32,280 nucleotides of DNA, from the NCBI GenBank assembly GCA_003978475.1, contig QNZR01000099.1, positions 1 through 32,280 on the forward strand, written 5' to 3'. Positions 31,509 to 32,280 of this stretch are shown piece after piece. The stretch's first letter is position 1, and each line of letters opens with the position of its first letter. The DNA comes from Sulfurimonas sp. Its GTDB lineage: Bacteria; Campylobacterota; Campylobacteria; Campylobacterales; Sulfurimonadaceae. The position numbers were made by a program, and so were the translations under genes. Under the pieces are notes generated by a model that saw only the letters and a program-made list of their open reading frames with translations, made no database searches and was not told the DNA's origin.

Positions 31509-32280
31509 TTATGAATGTAGTTTCTCATCAACATACGCAATAGCCTGTAGTGCCGCCACTGCGCCGTCGCCGGCAGCTGAGACCACCTGTTTTGGCGCTT
31601 CAATACGCATATCTCCGGCCGCATACAGACCCGGTACCGATGTTGCCATACTCAATGTGACCATCACTTCTCCATGGGTATTCATCTCACACAAAAAAGT
31701 ATCGTCATCCTGCTTCAAAACCCCGTTATTAACATCATTTCCGACAAACGTAAAAACTCCGGGTACCTCAATATCACGCACCGAACCGTCTTTCAAAGCA
31801 ACGCTAATACCCGTAACCCCCATCTGGTCGCCATACACTTCCTGCGGGGATGCGTTTAGGACCAATTCAATATTCTCGGTGGCTTCAATACGCTTGACCG
31901 TATTGGGAGCTGCACGAAACGTGTCCCGTCGATGCACCAAATAGATTTTGGAACAGATTTTTGCCAGATGCAGCGCCTCTTCAAGCGCAGTATCACCGCC
32001 GCCGATCACGACGACCTCTTTGCCTTTGTAGAAAAATCCGTCACAAGTAGCACAGGTGCTGACACCGCGTCCAAAAAACTCCTCTTCACCGGAAAATCCG
32101 GCGCGGCGCGGTGTAGAACCGGTACAGACAATCACACTGAGTGCTTCTTGGGTCGTACCGTCTCCCAGTGAGATCGTAAAGCTTCCCTCACGGTTTCGGC
32201 TCACCTGGGTAACTTCAACCATCTCATGTTTCAGACCGAATTTCTGACACTGTTCGGGCCAGGGCATCATCAGATCCATA
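31509..32280 (-). CDS. trxB: Thioredoxin reductase (partial, N-terminus beyond right edge)
   Basis: The visible 257 codons are the C-terminal four-fifths of a thioredoxin reductase. The frame stays open to the window edge, and the N-terminal FAD motif GxGPAG expected in about the first 60 residues is missing because of the edge. The redox-active disulfide CATC is in STCATCDGFFYKG, followed by the NADPH motif VVIGGGDTALEEA, VHRRDTFRA and the C-terminal FAD motif GLYAAGDMRI. It transfers electrons from NADPH to thioredoxin, which would serve the Bcp peroxiredoxin encoded at 19413-19883. It contrasts with the CxxC-less relative at 7250-8197. It leads the operon with dapB, purF, the radical SAM gene and the HDOD gene. 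Confidence 0.95.
   Translation of the reverse strand, partial: MDLMMPWPEQCQKFGLKHEMVEVTQVSRNREGSFTISLGDGTTQEALSVIVCTGSTPRRAGFSGEEEFFGRGVSTCATCDGFFYKGKEVVVIGGGDTALEEALHLAKICSKIYLVHRRDTFRAAPNTVKRIEATENIELVLNASPQEVYGDQMGVTGISVALKDGSVRDIEVPGVFTFVGNDVNNGVLKQDDDTFLCEMNTHGEVMVTLSMATSVPGLYAAGDMRIEAPKQVVSAAGDGAVAALQAIAYVDEKLHS

Noticed and set aside
1..32280. tRNA, rRNA, insertion sequence, integrase or phage genes
   Set aside because: I saw no sequence with the features of these in either strand. All larger spaces are filled by the listed genes, and no non-coding gap exceeds about 150 bp.

Overview
The window looks like chromosomal DNA from a free-living, flagellated member of the Campylobacterota (Epsilonproteobacteria), perhaps a Sulfurimonadaceae-type sulfur oxidiser. 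The evidence is the kdsA-ribH-nusB cluster, a split FliK-like/FlhB-like flagellar pair, tandem DUF2393-type membrane proteins, a TerB-DnaJ protein and a multiheme cytochrome. The genus is inference. Base composition is moderate, about 46% GC by eye, which is high for the phylum. I found no tRNA, rRNA, CRISPR array, IS element or prophage.

Layout. 1-3573 (minus): a multiheme c-type cytochrome running off the left edge, then nusB, ribH and kdsA in a tight operon, and a DMT-family transporter. 3648-6203 (plus): a membrane-anchored TerB/J-domain protein, an NDH-2-like flavoprotein split by a frameshift, and MscL with a zinc-ribbon tail. 6222-8197 (minus): a calcium-binding-type protein and a thioredoxin-reductase-like flavoprotein without the redox CxxC. 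8265-10087 (plus): a FliK-like protein translationally coupled to a small FlhB C-domain-like protein.

10227-19373 (plus): one giant gene of 3048 codons. It has a Sec signal peptide, about five DUF11-like domains, sixteen SdrD_B-type modules, a calcium-type aspartate-rich stretch, and a C-terminal IPTL-CTERM-like sorting signal. It is the most striking object here, presumably a surface-displayed or secreted adhesin or matrix protein.

19413-23124 (minus): a Bcp peroxiredoxin, a DUF523/TudS-like protein coupled to an aldehyde dehydrogenase, and a polytopic NnrS/heme-copper-oxidase-like membrane protein. That last gene is divergent from a group II truncated haemoglobin at 23214-23666. 23785-27578 (plus): a probable five-gene operon, ilvE, a prohibitin/SPFH protein, hisIE and two DUF2393-like membrane proteins. 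It converges, with a 23-bp overlap, on a five-gene minus-strand operon: trxB (cut by the right edge), dapB, purF, a YhcC-type radical SAM protein and an HDOD protein.

A second theme is the 12-bp palindrome TTTACATGTAAA, present five times exactly with several near-matches. Some copies sit just downstream of putative -10 boxes (giant gene, ilvE) or just upstream of a start codon (calcium-binding-type protein). Others lie inside coding sequence.
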